A stretch of 64,000 nucleotides of DNA from Allacma fusca (GCA_947179485.1 OX359246.1:8370001-8434000); one strand, 5' to 3'. Positions 47,468-58,204 are shown, numbered from the stretch's first letter. Numbers and translations: made by a program. The notes: generated by a model from the letters alone, not told the origin.

Positions 47468-50104
47468 ATGTCACCTCACGATATCAGATTTATTAGAATA
47501 ATCGAATTAGACAATCATCAGGAATTTATCATTTGTAATCAACAAAAATATATAGCTCTATTACTAAGTGAAGCTGCTCTCGTTGAGCTTACCTCTGAGG
47601 ACCAAATACGTGCACGTGCCAAATATAGTCATCTCTCATCTACAAGAGCACTATACCTTTACAAGTTTTACAAACTGTTTAAGCAAAAGTTGCCTCGATA
47701 CGTTAACTCTGACATTGAGCCACAACCAGTTGATAGAAGTGATATCAAAGTGATACGGAAGAACCCTTCACGCATCCCTAGATCCATCAACACTTCGACC
47801 ACGACGCTGCCTGAAACCACCGTGGTGACCGTCCCCGACGACATCCTCAACCACGTGCCATCAAGTGAAGGCGAAACTGACACCGAAGGACCAACACCGG
47901 AGCCCACAACACCTCTTGGAGGATTTGCCAGTTTCAACCCTAGTAGGACTTCCACTCCCGCTGTCTCTTCTGGTCCCGCAGATAACGATTCGATCTTCGT
48001 CACCACTCAATCAGTAAGTACAAACTTTAATTTGTCTAACAATCATACTCTCACTGGCACTCCCGTCGCCCCCCACATACAACCCACGTCATCCAGGCTC
48101 TTCACTACCCGAGACTACCTTGAGGACATCTCACAAAAATTAGTGGACGACATAAAAACCAAGCAAGAAATCGACTCTTCAGGGACTAGCCTCCTTACCT
48201 ACGCCCACTACCAACAATTGCTGTATGATCTCAAGTTAACCACAGAAGTTACATCTGACGGTCACTTCCTCAACACCAGAGAAACATTTACAAGGATTGT
48301 AGCCCGAATTCTCCGCATTTTTACACTTTGGCAAACAAACTCCACCGAATTTGCATCCATCATCGAAGAAATAGAGGATATACAAACCTCTTTATTGGCT
48401 TCCGAATTTTGCCCAACCGTAACTACCACTCCCGTCACCACAACTACTCCATCCGTGTCCACCACTAAGACCCCTACCTTCGTTATCGAAACACACAGCT
48501 ACACGCCTGTAATCCTCGCCTGGACAACACGACTACAAGCTGAACAAAATTCCACTCAAGAACTTGCCCATCTTCTCAGTTACGCATATTACTTAGGCTT
48601 GGTACAAGAATTTAATCTCACATCCAAATATACCCACAACCATTGTCATTTTTCCTCTCAGCAAGCCTACAAAGAAGGACTCTTTCTTTTAGACCAGGAA
48701 TTTATTTCCATTGCTACTCAAACCTACCCGGACATTTTTTCCGCTCCCGTCACTAATCCAGACAATCACACCAATAATCATTCTCATACAGCTCCACAGG
48801 ACAATACCGCTGTCCTCATTCCCGACGTTGACACCACCGCCGCATACGACAGTGACAATCCTATCTATATTATTAACGTAACCCCCCCACCTCTTTCAGA
48901 TTCAAACTCTGATTCAGGGTCACTCCACTCAGAATCTCTCCATTTCACCACTGCTACCAACAGCTCTTCCTCTTCTCGTTCCACTTCTCCTCTTCCAACT
49001 CCTCCACCTATTCCTCCAATTATTCCTACAAAAAACACTACCATGGACTACAACCGTTTCCTTTTCGATAAGCCAACTTATCCCTCATCCAAAATTTCAT
49101 CCGAAGAACTTTCTGAATTCCTATTAAGATGTGACGATTTCTTCAACACATTTGTAACAGACGATAAAATGAAGAAATCGTATGTGTATCGTAAACTATC
49201 CGATGCTACTAAAACAGGCAAAGATTATTTGGCTCATTATTACAACCTCACATCTACGTCCCGTCAAACGTATGCCCAGTTCAGAGACGAAATTTTGAAT
49301 AAAATGCCCAGAGACATTCCCGACAGAAAGAGCAAACTTTTGGACGCCCTATCTATGACACCATACCCACATGAACCACCAACGAAATTCGTGTTACGAG
49401 TTAAGTCTGCTGCAAGCACAGACTGGTCCACATTTCCAGAGGCCACTACAGTGAAAACATTGTTGGAAAAACTCGACACTACGGTAAAGATTTTCATAAC
49501 CAGCAAAAATCTGAAAATTAAAAACTTCAATCATCTCTTGGATGCCTTACGCGACTATGAATCATGCACTACTCCCCATACAGACCACAGTACTGTTACT
49601 CTTGCAACTCCAGTCCTTCCTACATCATTGGAAAAAACATTGGCCACGCTTCTAGAGAAGATTGAGAAATGGGAAGCTAAAGAAACTCCCATTATGGCAG
49701 TCACTCCACATGCTCAGCCACAGCGCTCACAGTACAACAATTTTCAACCTGGACTAGGTTCTAACATTCAACGACCCTACACGTGTTACAAGTGTAACCA
49801 AACGGGCCACACAGCAAGGTATTGCCCGACTCAACCTGCTCTGCCTCAGACTCCAGCTTCTCAATCCCCAGAAATTTGCGGTCGTTGCTCCCGTCCGGGG
49901 CATCATGCTAACCGTTGCAGACAGCCAGTTGCTATACATTACCAACAATTTCCACAATATATGCAACGACGACGTGAAGAAAGACAACAGCAACTACAGA
50001 ACCAGCCTTTAAACTCCAACGGGCAGGCTCCACAAGGCCTGCCCCGACGCCAGCTTCTGCCCATACAAGCTGCAGACCACCAAAACTCACAAGACAACCA
50101 CTAA
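47468..50104 (+). CDS. retrotransposon Gag, N-terminally extended
   Basis: 878 codons from the first ATG of the frame (47468). The last roughly 350 residues are a normal Gag: a capsid-like helical region starting near MDYNRFLFDKPTYP, then two zinc knuckles, CYKCNQTGHTARYC and CGRCSRPGHHANRC (C-x2-C-x4-H-x4-C), binding RNA. The first 525 or so are Ser/Thr/Pro-rich linkers around what appear to be three divergent copies of a 40-residue helical motif (LLLSEAALVEL, LLTYAHYQQLLYDL, LLSYAYYLGLVQEF). An internal ATG at 49043 in the context CACTACCATGGA would start a 353-aa standard Gag. Ends TAA at 50102; the protease frame overlaps in -1. Confidence 0.9.
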   Translation: MSPHDIRFIRIIELDNHQEFIICNQQKYIALLLSEAALVELTSEDQIRARAKYSHLSSTRALYLYKFYKLFKQKLPRYVNSDIEPQPVDRSDIKVIRKNPSRIPRSINTSTTTLPETTVVTVPDDILNHVPSSEGETDTEGPTPEPTTPLGGFASFNPSRTSTPAVSSGPADNDSIFVTTQSVSTNFNLSNNHTLTGTPVAPHIQPTSSRLFTTRDYLEDISQKLVDDIKTKQEIDSSGTSLLTYAHYQQLLYDLKLTTEVTSDGHFLNTRETFTRIVARILRIFTLWQTNSTEFASIIEEIEDIQTSLLASEFCPTVTTTPVTTTTPSVSTTKTPTFVIETHSYTPVILAWTTRLQAEQNSTQELAHLLSYAYYLGLVQEFNLTSKYTHNHCHFSSQQAYKEGLFLLDQEFISIATQTYPDIFSAPVTNPDNHTNNHSHTAPQDNTAVLIPDVDTTAAYDSDNPIYIINVTPPPLSDSNSDSGSLHSESLHFTTATNSSSSSRSTSPLPTPPPIPPIIPTKNTTMDYNRFLFDKPTYPSSKISSEELSEFLLRCDDFFNTFVTDDKMKKSYVYRKLSDATKTGKDYLAHYYNLTSTSRQTYAQFRDEILNKMPRDIPDRKSKLLDALSMTPYPHEPPTKFVLRVKSAASTDWSTFPEATTVKTLLEKLDTTVKIFITSKNLKIKNFNHLLDALRDYESCTTPHTDHSTVTLATPVLPTSLEKTLATLLEKIEKWEAKETPIMAVTPHAQPQRSQYNNFQPGLGSNIQRPYTCYKCNQTGHTARYCPTQPALPQTPASQSPEICGRCSRPGHHANRCRQPVAIHYQQFPQYMQRRREERQQQLQNQPLNSNGQAPQGLPRRQLLPIQAADHQNSQDNH

Positions 50105-50568
50105 TAATTCCTTCCATTACTACTCAATGTACTACTAACATCAGTGTACACTCACTCTCCTGTTCCCTGAAAATCATTGTAAGTATAAACGATATAAACC
50201 TCCCGTGTCTTATCGACACAGGAGCAGCAGCTTCGTTGATCCATCCATCATACGTACCTAATGGTACACAAATCACAAAGAACAATCTCACACTCATAGA
50301 TGCCTCAGGAAATCCCATGCCCAATACAGGACTCGCCCTTGTAAAAATCAAGATAGGAGACTGTACATTTCTACACCCTTTTATACTTGCTCCTTCCACA
50401 GCGCTTCGCTGCATCTTGGGAACAGACTTCTTATATTCTAAAGGAGGATTCATTATCAACACTGAGAAAAATATCCTATTCAACAAGTTCACAGGAAACA
50501 TCCCGTTGATTCATACTCTCGTACAACACGACAATGCACTTAAGGAACAATGCGAAATTCCAGTGTAA
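50104..50568 (+). CDS. retrotransposon aspartic protease region
   Basis: Lies in the -1 frame relative to gag; that frame is open back into the end of gag (checked to 49981), so it is expected to be made by -1 frameshifting. The active-site motif LIDTGAAAS has its Asp codon at 50215-50217, and the second conserved segment reads CILGTDFL. No ATG is needed or found at its start. A TAA at 50566-50568 ends it, although the same frame is open immediately afterwards and carries the polymerase. Function: polyprotein processing. Confidence 0.85.
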   Translation: MIPSITTQCTTNISVHSLSCSLKIIVSINDINLPCLIDTGAAASLIHPSYVPNGTQITKNNLTLIDASGNPMPNTGLALVKIKIGDCTFLHPFILAPSTALRCILGTDFLYSKGGFIINTEKNILFNKFTGNIPLIHTLVQHDNALKEQCEIPV

Positions 50569-53500
50569 CACATAGAAACTTCTTCAACCGGAACACAACT
50601 GACAAATAAATCTCATTCAGACAAAGACCAGGAAACTACCTTCCTGCCCAACCCTTGGTTTGCATCTCCTACACCACCTGTGACCTCTTTTCCAGTCTCT
50701 ACGTCTACTCAAACTCTTCCTCTTTTTCAAGACACAGCTTCTCAAACAATTTCTACAACGAAAATTCAACCTCAACATAGAGTTAAATATTCACAGCCTG
50801 AAAAATATTCTCCAACTCCAGACATATCTTCTGATGAGACAGACCAGGATTACTTCCATCGCTCCACCCATCCACTTCGCCGACGTATTTCTACCTCCCG
50901 AAGAATTACTCTCAAAACTACACCTACTCCCATATCATCTGTCTCAGCTAAGCCTTCTACAACGTCCAAAATTACAACAATTCCTATTCTGTGTGTTTCC
51001 ACTACCATGGAAGACGATGTTCTCCGCGTCCATGGAACACAGGTCATTTCACCCAGGTCTCATGTCACCATTGCAACCATACACTCCATTGACCAAACTT
51101 CACCGTTGTATTTCCAACCACATGACTCCTTACATACACAATTCCATATCCTTGCTCCTCATGCAATACTGAGTCCTGACTCTCAATTTTTCATTCTCAC
51201 AAATCCAACTTCTATGACTATTACCTTACCAGATGGTTTGGGTCTCGGAAGTTTAACCCCGTTTGACACACATGATAATTCTATGCAACCGATACATATC
51301 AATGTGATCAATACATCCCAATTGGAAACTGAAATAGCATCTTTTAAAATAAATCCGGAGCTCAACCCTGCGGATCAAACTAAACTCCGTTCATTGTTAA
51401 GAGAATACAGGAACTCTTTTGCATTCAACGCCAATGAACTCGGTAAATGTTGCACAATTCCATTCCGCGTAGAAATACAGCAAGGAAGCATAGTCCACCA
51501 TAAACCATACAAGACATCCTCATATCAGGACGCAATTATAGATGCAGAGGTCAAAAAACTATTGGAAAATGACATAATAGAGCACTCGACCTCCCCATTC
51601 AGTAGTCCCGTCATCATTGTTTTTAAGAAACCAAATGACCAGGGAGTCCGCAAGCCACGTATGGTCATCGATTTCAGATCCCTCAACGCTATTACTAAGG
51701 CAATGCATTGGCCGTTACCTTCCATTGATGAGATTCTCAGAAGGCTCCAGAATCAACGCTATTTTTCAACTCTAGACCTCGCGTCAGGCTTCCATCAGAT
51801 AACGGTGGAACCCGCCTCAAGAGAAAAACTCAGCTTCATAACAAGAAATGGACAGTATCAGTACAAAGACATGCCTTTTGGCACCAAAAACTCCCCATCT
51901 CATTTTTGTAGAGTCATTGATGTTATTTTAGCCGATCTCAAGTATAATACTGCCATGGCATATGTGGACGATATTGTCATTGCTAGTCAAACCATTGACG
52001 AACATATTTCTAAACTCAGAAAAATCTTCATACGCTTCGCCCAGCATAACCTCAAGTTTGAACCAACCAAATGTAAATTTGGCTACGAACAAATAAATCT
52101 GCTCGGCTTCACCATCAATGCCTATGGAATTCAGCCCTACGATGACAATTTAAATGGATTAAGGCAGATGCCCGCTCCAACTAACATCACCACAGTCCAG
52201 TCCTTTCTTGGAATGGCTAACTTCTTTCGAAGATTTGTACCCAATTTTGCACATATAGCAGCACCATTAAGAGAACTCACAAAAAAGAACATCCCGTTCC
52301 TGTGGACTCATGAATGTGATCAAGCATTTCAAGCTCTCAAAAATCTCTTATTATGTAAACCAGTCTTAGCACACTATGATCCCCAAAAGGAAACATTTTT
52401 ATACACAGACGCCTCCTACCAAGGACTTGGCGCTTACATGACACAACTTCACCCCGACGGTCTCGAACATCCAATTTTCTTCCTCCGCAGGCGTTTAAAT
52501 AAATATGAGGCTAAGTATCATATACGACTTCTAGAACTTCTGGCCATTACATGGTCAGTCATGAAGCTAAAGGAGTACTTACTTGGAATACACTTTACAG
52601 TACGAACAGATCATCACAGCTTATGCTACATCATGAAGAGTAAAGATAGCTTGGACCCCAAGCTACAACGACTGCAACTTCTACTGATGCCCTACGACAT
52701 TACAATAAAATATGTCAAGGGTACAACTCATAAGGTCGCCGATTGCCTCAGCCGCAATCCTTTCCAAGAGCCCACACACTCCCAGACCGACGATGAAGCA
52801 TGCCTCTCCGTTCATACAATGGACATTGGTATTCTCAAAGACGAGCAGGCTAAAGATCCAACACTCATGGATATAATTAATAAACTCCCCACCAACTGGA
52901 GACTACGCTCTAACTACACCTTATACAATGATATTTTGTATAAACATAACAACAAACTTGGAGAAAAATCTCTACTGATGATCCCTCACCAGATGATACC
53001 AGATATAATTAAACGTCATCACAATCCAGTGTCCCACACAGGACACACCAAAGCTCTGAAGGAAATAGCACAGAGCTACTACTGGAAAACCATGAGTAAA
53101 GACATCAAGGAATTTATACAATCATGTACATTTTGTCAAGAAAGGAAGTCTCCCCGTGGACAAAAACAGCCAGGCGAGTTCCAGTTTCTTCCCATCCCAC
53201 TTAGACCATTCGAACGGATTCAAATGGACGTCCAAGGGCCACTTACTAATAATGAAGGACGCCCTAGATATATAATCACTGCCATCTGCTACCTAACTAA
53301 ATTCCTGGTAGCTGATGTCGTGGCCACAGCAGACGCTAACGCCATTGCAAAATTTATTTTTAACAAAATCGCATCCGTATATTCCCTCCCCGAAATCATA
53401 CAGTCAGATCAAGGGACCGAATTTAACAATGCCGTCATTACAGAACTTTCCAAAATATTTGATTTTAAAATGAAATATAGCACTGCTTTCCACCCCCAGA

Positions 53501-54606
53501 GCCAGGGGCTCATAGAGAGAACACATCAGACATTAGGCGACTGTATTGCGATGTACAGAGCTGAAAACAAGGCCGACTGGCATCAAGCAATCCCGGCTAT
53601 TACTTTCTACCTCAATACCACTCAACATAGTTCACACGGTTTTACCCCCTTCTATGTGCTGCATGGTTTTCATGCACGTACCCCGTTGAGAAATGCATTT
53701 CCTACGTTTACTCCAGAAAACCGGAATGTCCAAGACATGAATGCACTATGGAAGACTACCCGTGAAATTTTAACCCGTCACAGAGAAAAGTACGCTGAAC
53801 GCGTAAATAAGTCTAAACGAACAGTAAAATACAACATCGGAGATAACGTTCTACTTGAACACACGTCCGTACAACCGGGAACTAGTACTAAATTACTACC
53901 CAGATGGAAAGGCCCCTTTTCTGTTATTGATCAACCCTCTGACGTTAACTACACTATTAGAGGATCCGTTGGTAACACTGTTAAAACCCTTACAGTTCAT
54001 GTTTCCAGATTGAAACTATTCCATGAACGCCCTAATGTGTTCAACATTAAATCTCTGCTCAATAATGAGTATGAGCCTCCAGAGCAGGAACCTTCTACAA
54101 ATCTACAGGACATTCCTAGGGAATCCACTAAATCTACAGAAGACCTGCACTCTCCAGAACCTGACACTATTCCTGAAGTTATTTCTGAAAAGCCCTCAAA
54201 TCAGCCTGACATTATTCTTGAAACAGATTTACCTACACATGAACATCATGCATTCCCATTGCGGGATACAGTGCCTCCATTTCCCGTCCAATCAACTCCT
54301 ACAATTATTCCAAAAACACAGGAGCAACCTCACAAACCTACATATAAGGAAGCGCTATTGTCCATGCCAAAAGACGCCCCTGTTGAAATTCCTCCTTCCT
54401 CCTCTATAACAATTTATAATAAACGTGTCCGCAGGACACAGCAACAATTATTGGAACATGAGTCTCAGCAGATATTACCAACTGATGTTTTCGCACGTAC
54501 GGACTCCGAATTCCGACGGAGTACGCGAACTAACGTTCACGCCATGGAAAATTTGTTTAACTACACGATGGTTCAACCCTCATCTACCCATAGTTATCAA
54601 CTATAA
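50569..54606 (+). CDS. retrotransposon Pol: RT, RNase H, integrase
   Basis: Same frame as the protease, after one stop codon. Counting codons from 50680: RT spans about 220-480 with catalytic YVDD at 428-431; RNase H has TDAS (Asp 577). The integrase zinc domain has His 780 and the pair beginning Cys 816 (C-x2-C). Its catalytic triad is Asp 850, Asp 910 and Glu 946, a perfect D,D-35-E spacing, followed by the GPF-type C-terminal domain (LPRWKGPFSV). A long Pro-rich tail ends at 54606. No chromodomain. An ATG in the context CACTACCATGGA (51007) could begin a 1199-aa product upstream of RT. Catalytic residues appear intact. Confidence 0.93.
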   Translation, partial: HIETSSTGTQLTNKSHSDKDQETTFLPNPWFASPTPPVTSFPVSTSTQTLPLFQDTASQTISTTKIQPQHRVKYSQPEKYSPTPDISSDETDQDYFHRSTHPLRRRISTSRRITLKTTPTPISSVSAKPSTTSKITTIPILCVSTTMEDDVLRVHGTQVISPRSHVTIATIHSIDQTSPLYFQPHDSLHTQFHILAPHAILSPDSQFFILTNPTSMTITLPDGLGLGSLTPFDTHDNSMQPIHINVINTSQLETEIASFKINPELNPADQTKLRSLLREYRNSFAFNANELGKCCTIPFRVEIQQGSIVHHKPYKTSSYQDAIIDAEVKKLLENDIIEHSTSPFSSPVIIVFKKPNDQGVRKPRMVIDFRSLNAITKAMHWPLPSIDEILRRLQNQRYFSTLDLASGFHQITVEPASREKLSFITRNGQYQYKDMPFGTKNSPSHFCRVIDVILADLKYNTAMAYVDDIVIASQTIDEHISKLRKIFIRFAQHNLKFEPTKCKFGYEQINLLGFTINAYGIQPYDDNLNGLRQMPAPTNITTVQSFLGMANFFRRFVPNFAHIAAPLRELTKKNIPFLWTHECDQAFQALKNLLLCKPVLAHYDPQKETFLYTDASYQGLGAYMTQLHPDGLEHPIFFLRRRLNKYEAKYHIRLLELLAITWSVMKLKEYLLGIHFTVRTDHHSLCYIMKSKDSLDPKLQRLQLLLMPYDITIKYVKGTTHKVADCLSRNPFQEPTHSQTDDEACLSVHTMDIGILKDEQAKDPTLMDIINKLPTNWRLRSNYTLYNDILYKHNNKLGEKSLLMIPHQMIPDIIKRHHNPVSHTGHTKALKEIAQSYYWKTMSKDIKEFIQSCTFCQERKSPRGQKQPGEFQFLPIPLRPFERIQMDVQGPLTNNEGRPRYIITAICYLTKFLVADVVATADANAIAKFIFNKIASVYSLPEIIQSDQGTEFNNAVITELSKIFDFKMKYSTAFHPQSQGLIERTHQTLGDCIAMYRAENKADWHQAIPAITFYLNTTQHSSHGFTPFYVLHGFHARTPLRNAFPTFTPENRNVQDMNALWKTTREILTRHREKYAERVNKSKRTVKYNIGDNVLLEHTSVQPGTSTKLLPRWKGPFSVIDQPSDVNYTIRGSVGNTVKTLTVHVSRLKLFHERPNVFNIKSLLNNEYEPPEQEPSTNLQDIPRESTKSTEDLHSPEPDTIPEVISEKPSNQPDIILETDLPTHEHHAFPLRDTVPPFPVQSTPTIIPKTQEQPHKPTYKEALLSMPKDAPVEIPPSSSITIYNKRVRRTQQQLLEHESQQILPTDVFARTDSEFRRSTRTNVHAMENLFNYTMVQPSSTHSYQL

Positions 54607-56295
54607 CAAAACCTTCAGCTTCATTTAAAATACATACAATATGATCAGCAAATCTTAAGAACAACCCTTCTGTTGCAACAGCAATTTAATTCCACCCCAC
54701 AACCCTAACTCCTATTTCGGAGTCGTTTACAAATCACAACTTCAAAACACTACATGATGCTACTATAGGGTCACTGACCTCTCTCACCCTCAAAATTTTC
54801 AAAGTATTTATTCCAGAAAAAATTTGTCGTGACCCCTCTACGACAGGCTCACTCATTCCGCAACGTCAAGCATCCTGTCCAAAGACTGGATCCTCAACTA
54901 TAATATGCATCTTATCAATTATCAACGTCAAGCATCCTGTCCGAAAACTGGATCCTCAACTACCTTATGCACCTTATAATTATCAACGTCAAGCATCCTG
55001 TCCGAAAACTGGATCCTCAACAACCATATGAACCTTAACCTATGCAATGTCAAACATCTCATCCAAAGACATGATCTTCAACAAACTTATGATTTTATTA
55101 TATTACACCGTGTCAAACATCCCATCCGAAGACGTGATCTTCAACTAACCATATGATTTACACACGTTTGTTAATACGCAAAGATAATCACGACATGCAA
55201 GCAAATTCAAGTCTACACATCATCATGCTTTTCCGGAAAATTGTATCATGCACCCTATACAATAACTATCTTAGTTAAATATCTTGCTCTGATATCTTGA
55301 CTAGTTCTGCGACACGGACCCCATCTGCAATAACAATGAAATTGCACAAAAACATTATATTGCTGGCTAATTCACTAATATGTATTTATTCTGAATTCCA
55401 GAACAAATTTCCACTGACTATAGCAGACTTCACAACATGACCCACATTCACGGACGTTCAGGTCAGCACCCTCTATGATGACAACTCCAACTGCAACCAC
55501 ACATGGGACGCCATGACATTTGCAAGTCATCTACACTCAAGAAAATTACAAAAAAAAATAATATTATATTTCATTACTAACAATTTTTCCTAGCTTCACA
55601 AACACTTCCACATAATTCTCACACATCACACTCTTATATTACACACTTAGCAATTTTGTCTTAATTCTATACCTATGTACTATGCGCTGCAGCTCCCAAC
55701 ACATTTTTCTTCATTTTCAGAAATTGTAATTGATCACTACATTTCGACACTTCCAATTAGACACCCTGTACACACACAAAAATTCTGTAAACTCTATTAT
55801 ACACACACTTTAATTTCATGATATACTCTCCTTTTCAATTCCTATCTCAATAATCCCATAGAAAAAATTGTTACTCACCTTGTATACAGTCTCCATCTTG
55901 CAATTACCTCCTTCCAAACATTGTACTCTATACTATCTCAGAATTCTGTGGACAGAATTTTCTGCCACTCCAGGAAGTATATACAGACTATTTGTACTAC
56001 TACTGTTTACAACTAAAAATGTTCTAATGAAATTATACATTTTAATATGAATATTATACGTAAGAATGATAATACTTTAAAGAATGATATTGCGGAGAAT
56101 GATTCTCGTGTTCAAACTCAAACAGAAAGACTACAAGCAACGAAGACGCAAGGAAAGGGAGACTACGTCGTCCCACTTCAAAATAGAAGCGGCCTAAAAT
56201 AACAACAACAGCAAAAAATTCCATGACAAAGTTCGACATTTTTCATTGCCTAACATTTTAAACGATGAGGACATCGTTTCGCCTTCCCCAATTCA
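54607..56295 (+). other. retrotransposon 3' non-coding region
   Basis: 1.7 kb without an env-like frame. Contains a tandem repeat (54861-55168) and, just before the LTR, a perfect 8-bp-stem palindrome AAACGATG / CATCGTTT (56260-56279). No clear polypurine tract adjoins the LTR. Confidence 0.8.
54861..55168 (+). repeat. tandem repeat, about 61 bp x 5
   Basis: Units start at 54861, 54923, 54984, 55044 and about 55106 with CAACGTCAAGCATCC or a variant, and share CTGGATCCTCAAC / GTGATCTTCAAC. The last two are more diverged. Confidence 0.85.
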
Positions 56296-56826
56296 TGTTA
56301 ATCAATATTTAACTTTGTAACTTTTAATACATGTAGTCAGCATACATACCTATACTACCCAGTTATAAAAACATAGAAAATTACGTTAGGTACCTGCCCT
56401 AACTTAATATTATTGGTTAAAATGAATTCTAAAGAAAATACGGGAGGTGGGCTCTTGTGAGCTCACCTCCGTATAAAACTTCGTGCCTCCGTAGGCACGA
56501 AGAGGAGAGGAATTCTAGAGCTCATGCTGAACACAAGCAAGAGCACACGCAAGAGACGATCAGTGTATCAAATCTACGCACTATAGTAAAATAAAGTATA
56601 CCGTGAGAACAAACCTTTATACGCACATTACCACTTATTCTCCGTATCTTCCACACGTTGAGACTAACTCCCGTAATCCCTCACTCAAAGCAAGTGCCTC
56701 TCTACCGTCTACACTATTCCCCATCCTTTTCATCTCTCACTCTCAATTCCATTAATATTCTCTATTTTATTCCCATTACTTGAACTTCTCCATTGCCAAC
56801 CATAAACTAACAATAATACATTAACA
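56296..56826 (+). repeat. 3' LTR
   Basis: 531 bp, same as the 5' LTR except one base noticed at 56469. Confidence 0.95.
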
Positions 56827-57405
56827 GTTTAAATAAAGCTATCCAGCCCACAGTATTTTTAGGTACTCAAGATGCCAAGTTTTTGCATAAGTCTGGTATT
56901 TGAGTCAACTGTCAAAAATCGTTTTGACGACGAAACAAAACGATTCGGAAGAGTCCAGCTATCAAATCCTGTTTGAATATCCGAGGACAAAGATCCTGTC
57001 CATTGCGTTCGTACACGGTTGTTGAGAGGAGATTCGCCTCTAATTCAATTGCATTTATCGTCAACGAACGATAATATTTGGCAAATTAAATAAATCTGCC
57101 TCAGACCCAGTCCTGCTCTTGGAGTTACTACATATTTGGGAGTTTTAAGTTGGGAGAGATCTGAAAGTCTTTTTGATTTATTTTAAAAGCCAGGGGATCG
57201 GTTTTAATCCAAGTCAACGTAAATAGTCATATAGTCGGAGTATCCAATCATATTCTGTTCATTTTGTACTAATTTGTATTCACAGAGGCTCAGAGTTAAA
57301 GGTAAAATTTTAAGTGACAATTTTGGGGGTGGGAAGAATTTTATTATTGTATTACTGATTACATAGAAATAAGCATTGATGAGCATATTTTAACGTCTGA
57401 TTCAG

Positions 57406-58204
57406 ATGGCCCTTGTCCCAGGACTTATTCTATTGAATGAAGCTGAGTGCTCGGACAAATTCAGTTCTGAATTGGAAATTTTCGGTTCAGTTCAATTCAG
57501 TTCAATTCAATTCACTACTTTTTCAATTCAATTCAAGATGAAACTGAACCGATTGATTCAGTTCATAACATTGAATTGAACTGAATCGTTTTCCTTGAAT
57601 TGCAGTTCAAACAATTCATTCTGCCCCGTACATTTTGATAAAAATGCATCGTTTACAAGCTCTCCAGATCCTTTAAGTAACAATTTTAACCCCTGATTTA
57701 GCTTCCTTCTGTTTTGCGGTTAGAAAACCCTGCCGTCGTTTCTAGAAAGTTTATTTTTTAAGCATATCGGCGGAAAGCGTTGAGTTTCGATTCGGTTCAA
57801 TTCAATTCAATTCAAAATTTTGAACTGAACTGAATTGAATTGGTTTTTACTGAATTGAATCGAAAATCCAGTTTCAATTCAGTTCAGCAGGTGATTTGAA
57901 TTGAATCGGAAAAAACTGAACTGAATTGAACCGTTCCGACCACTATGAAGCTCTCAGGCAGTGTGCAATACTTGTCTCCAGCTGCGGCCACTTGTATAGC
58001 ACTGCATGCTCAATACTGGCCACAATGGGTCCTTGGGTTTTGGGAGCAGTTGCCGTGGGTGTAGTTTTGGTCCTTCTTCCGGATATAATGCGGCAAATTG
58101 CTATTTGGATTGCCAGAGTTCGAAGGGAGTTCCACAATATCGGTCAATCTTTGAAATTGGCCCTGGAAGACTTGGAGGCCCATCTTAGAAATATGGGCTA
58201 TTAG
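57406..58204 (+). pseudogene. unit A copy of the small TM gene, split by MITE
   Basis: The coding sequence starts MALVPGLILLNEA directly after a CTGATTCAG acceptor-like site, is interrupted by a 500-bp hAT MITE, and continues ALRQCAILVSSCGHLYSTAC to the TAG at 58202. Without the MITE and one TSD copy it would encode about 96 aa: an N-terminal hydrophobic part, one membrane helix (GPWVLGAVAVGVVLVLLP), then a basic segment (RQIAIWIARVRREFHN) and an acidic C-terminal helix. Its paralogue in unit B is broken at another position. I do not recognise the family. The ATG after a splice acceptor suggests an upstream exon, coding or not, that I cannot place. Confidence 0.65.
57446..57945. mobile_element. 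hAT MITE, family TAGTGGTCGGA
   Basis: About 500 bp; right end CCGACCACTA, left end slightly mutated (AGTGCTCGGA). TSD TGAAGCTG / TGAAGCTC (7 of 8 match; 57438-57445 and 57946-57953). Subterminal arrays of ATTCAGTTCA motifs. Confidence 0.88.

Larger units (their letters stand above)
46687..56826 (+). mobile_element. full-length Ty3/gypsy-type LTR retrotransposon
   Basis: 10,140 bp, bounded by 531-bp LTRs beginning TGTTAATC and ending TTAACA, with a 4-bp target duplication GTTT (46683-46686 and 56827-56830). Order gag, protease, RT, RNase H, integrase identifies the Ty3/gypsy group. Two CCHC knuckles and the lack of a chromodomain would suit a Mag-like lineage, which is inference. The LTRs differ at one noticed position (46860 G versus 56469 C), indicating a very recent insertion. 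It lies inside unit A of the tandem gene family, between the two divergent small genes. Confidence 0.96.

Noticed and set aside
54861-55168. CRISPR-like array
   Set aside because: Contiguous diverging tandem repeat in a eukaryotic retrotransposon, with no constant repeat/unique spacer pattern.
54607-56295. env-like gene in the LTR element
   Set aside because: No open frame above about 60 codons with signal peptide or transmembrane features.
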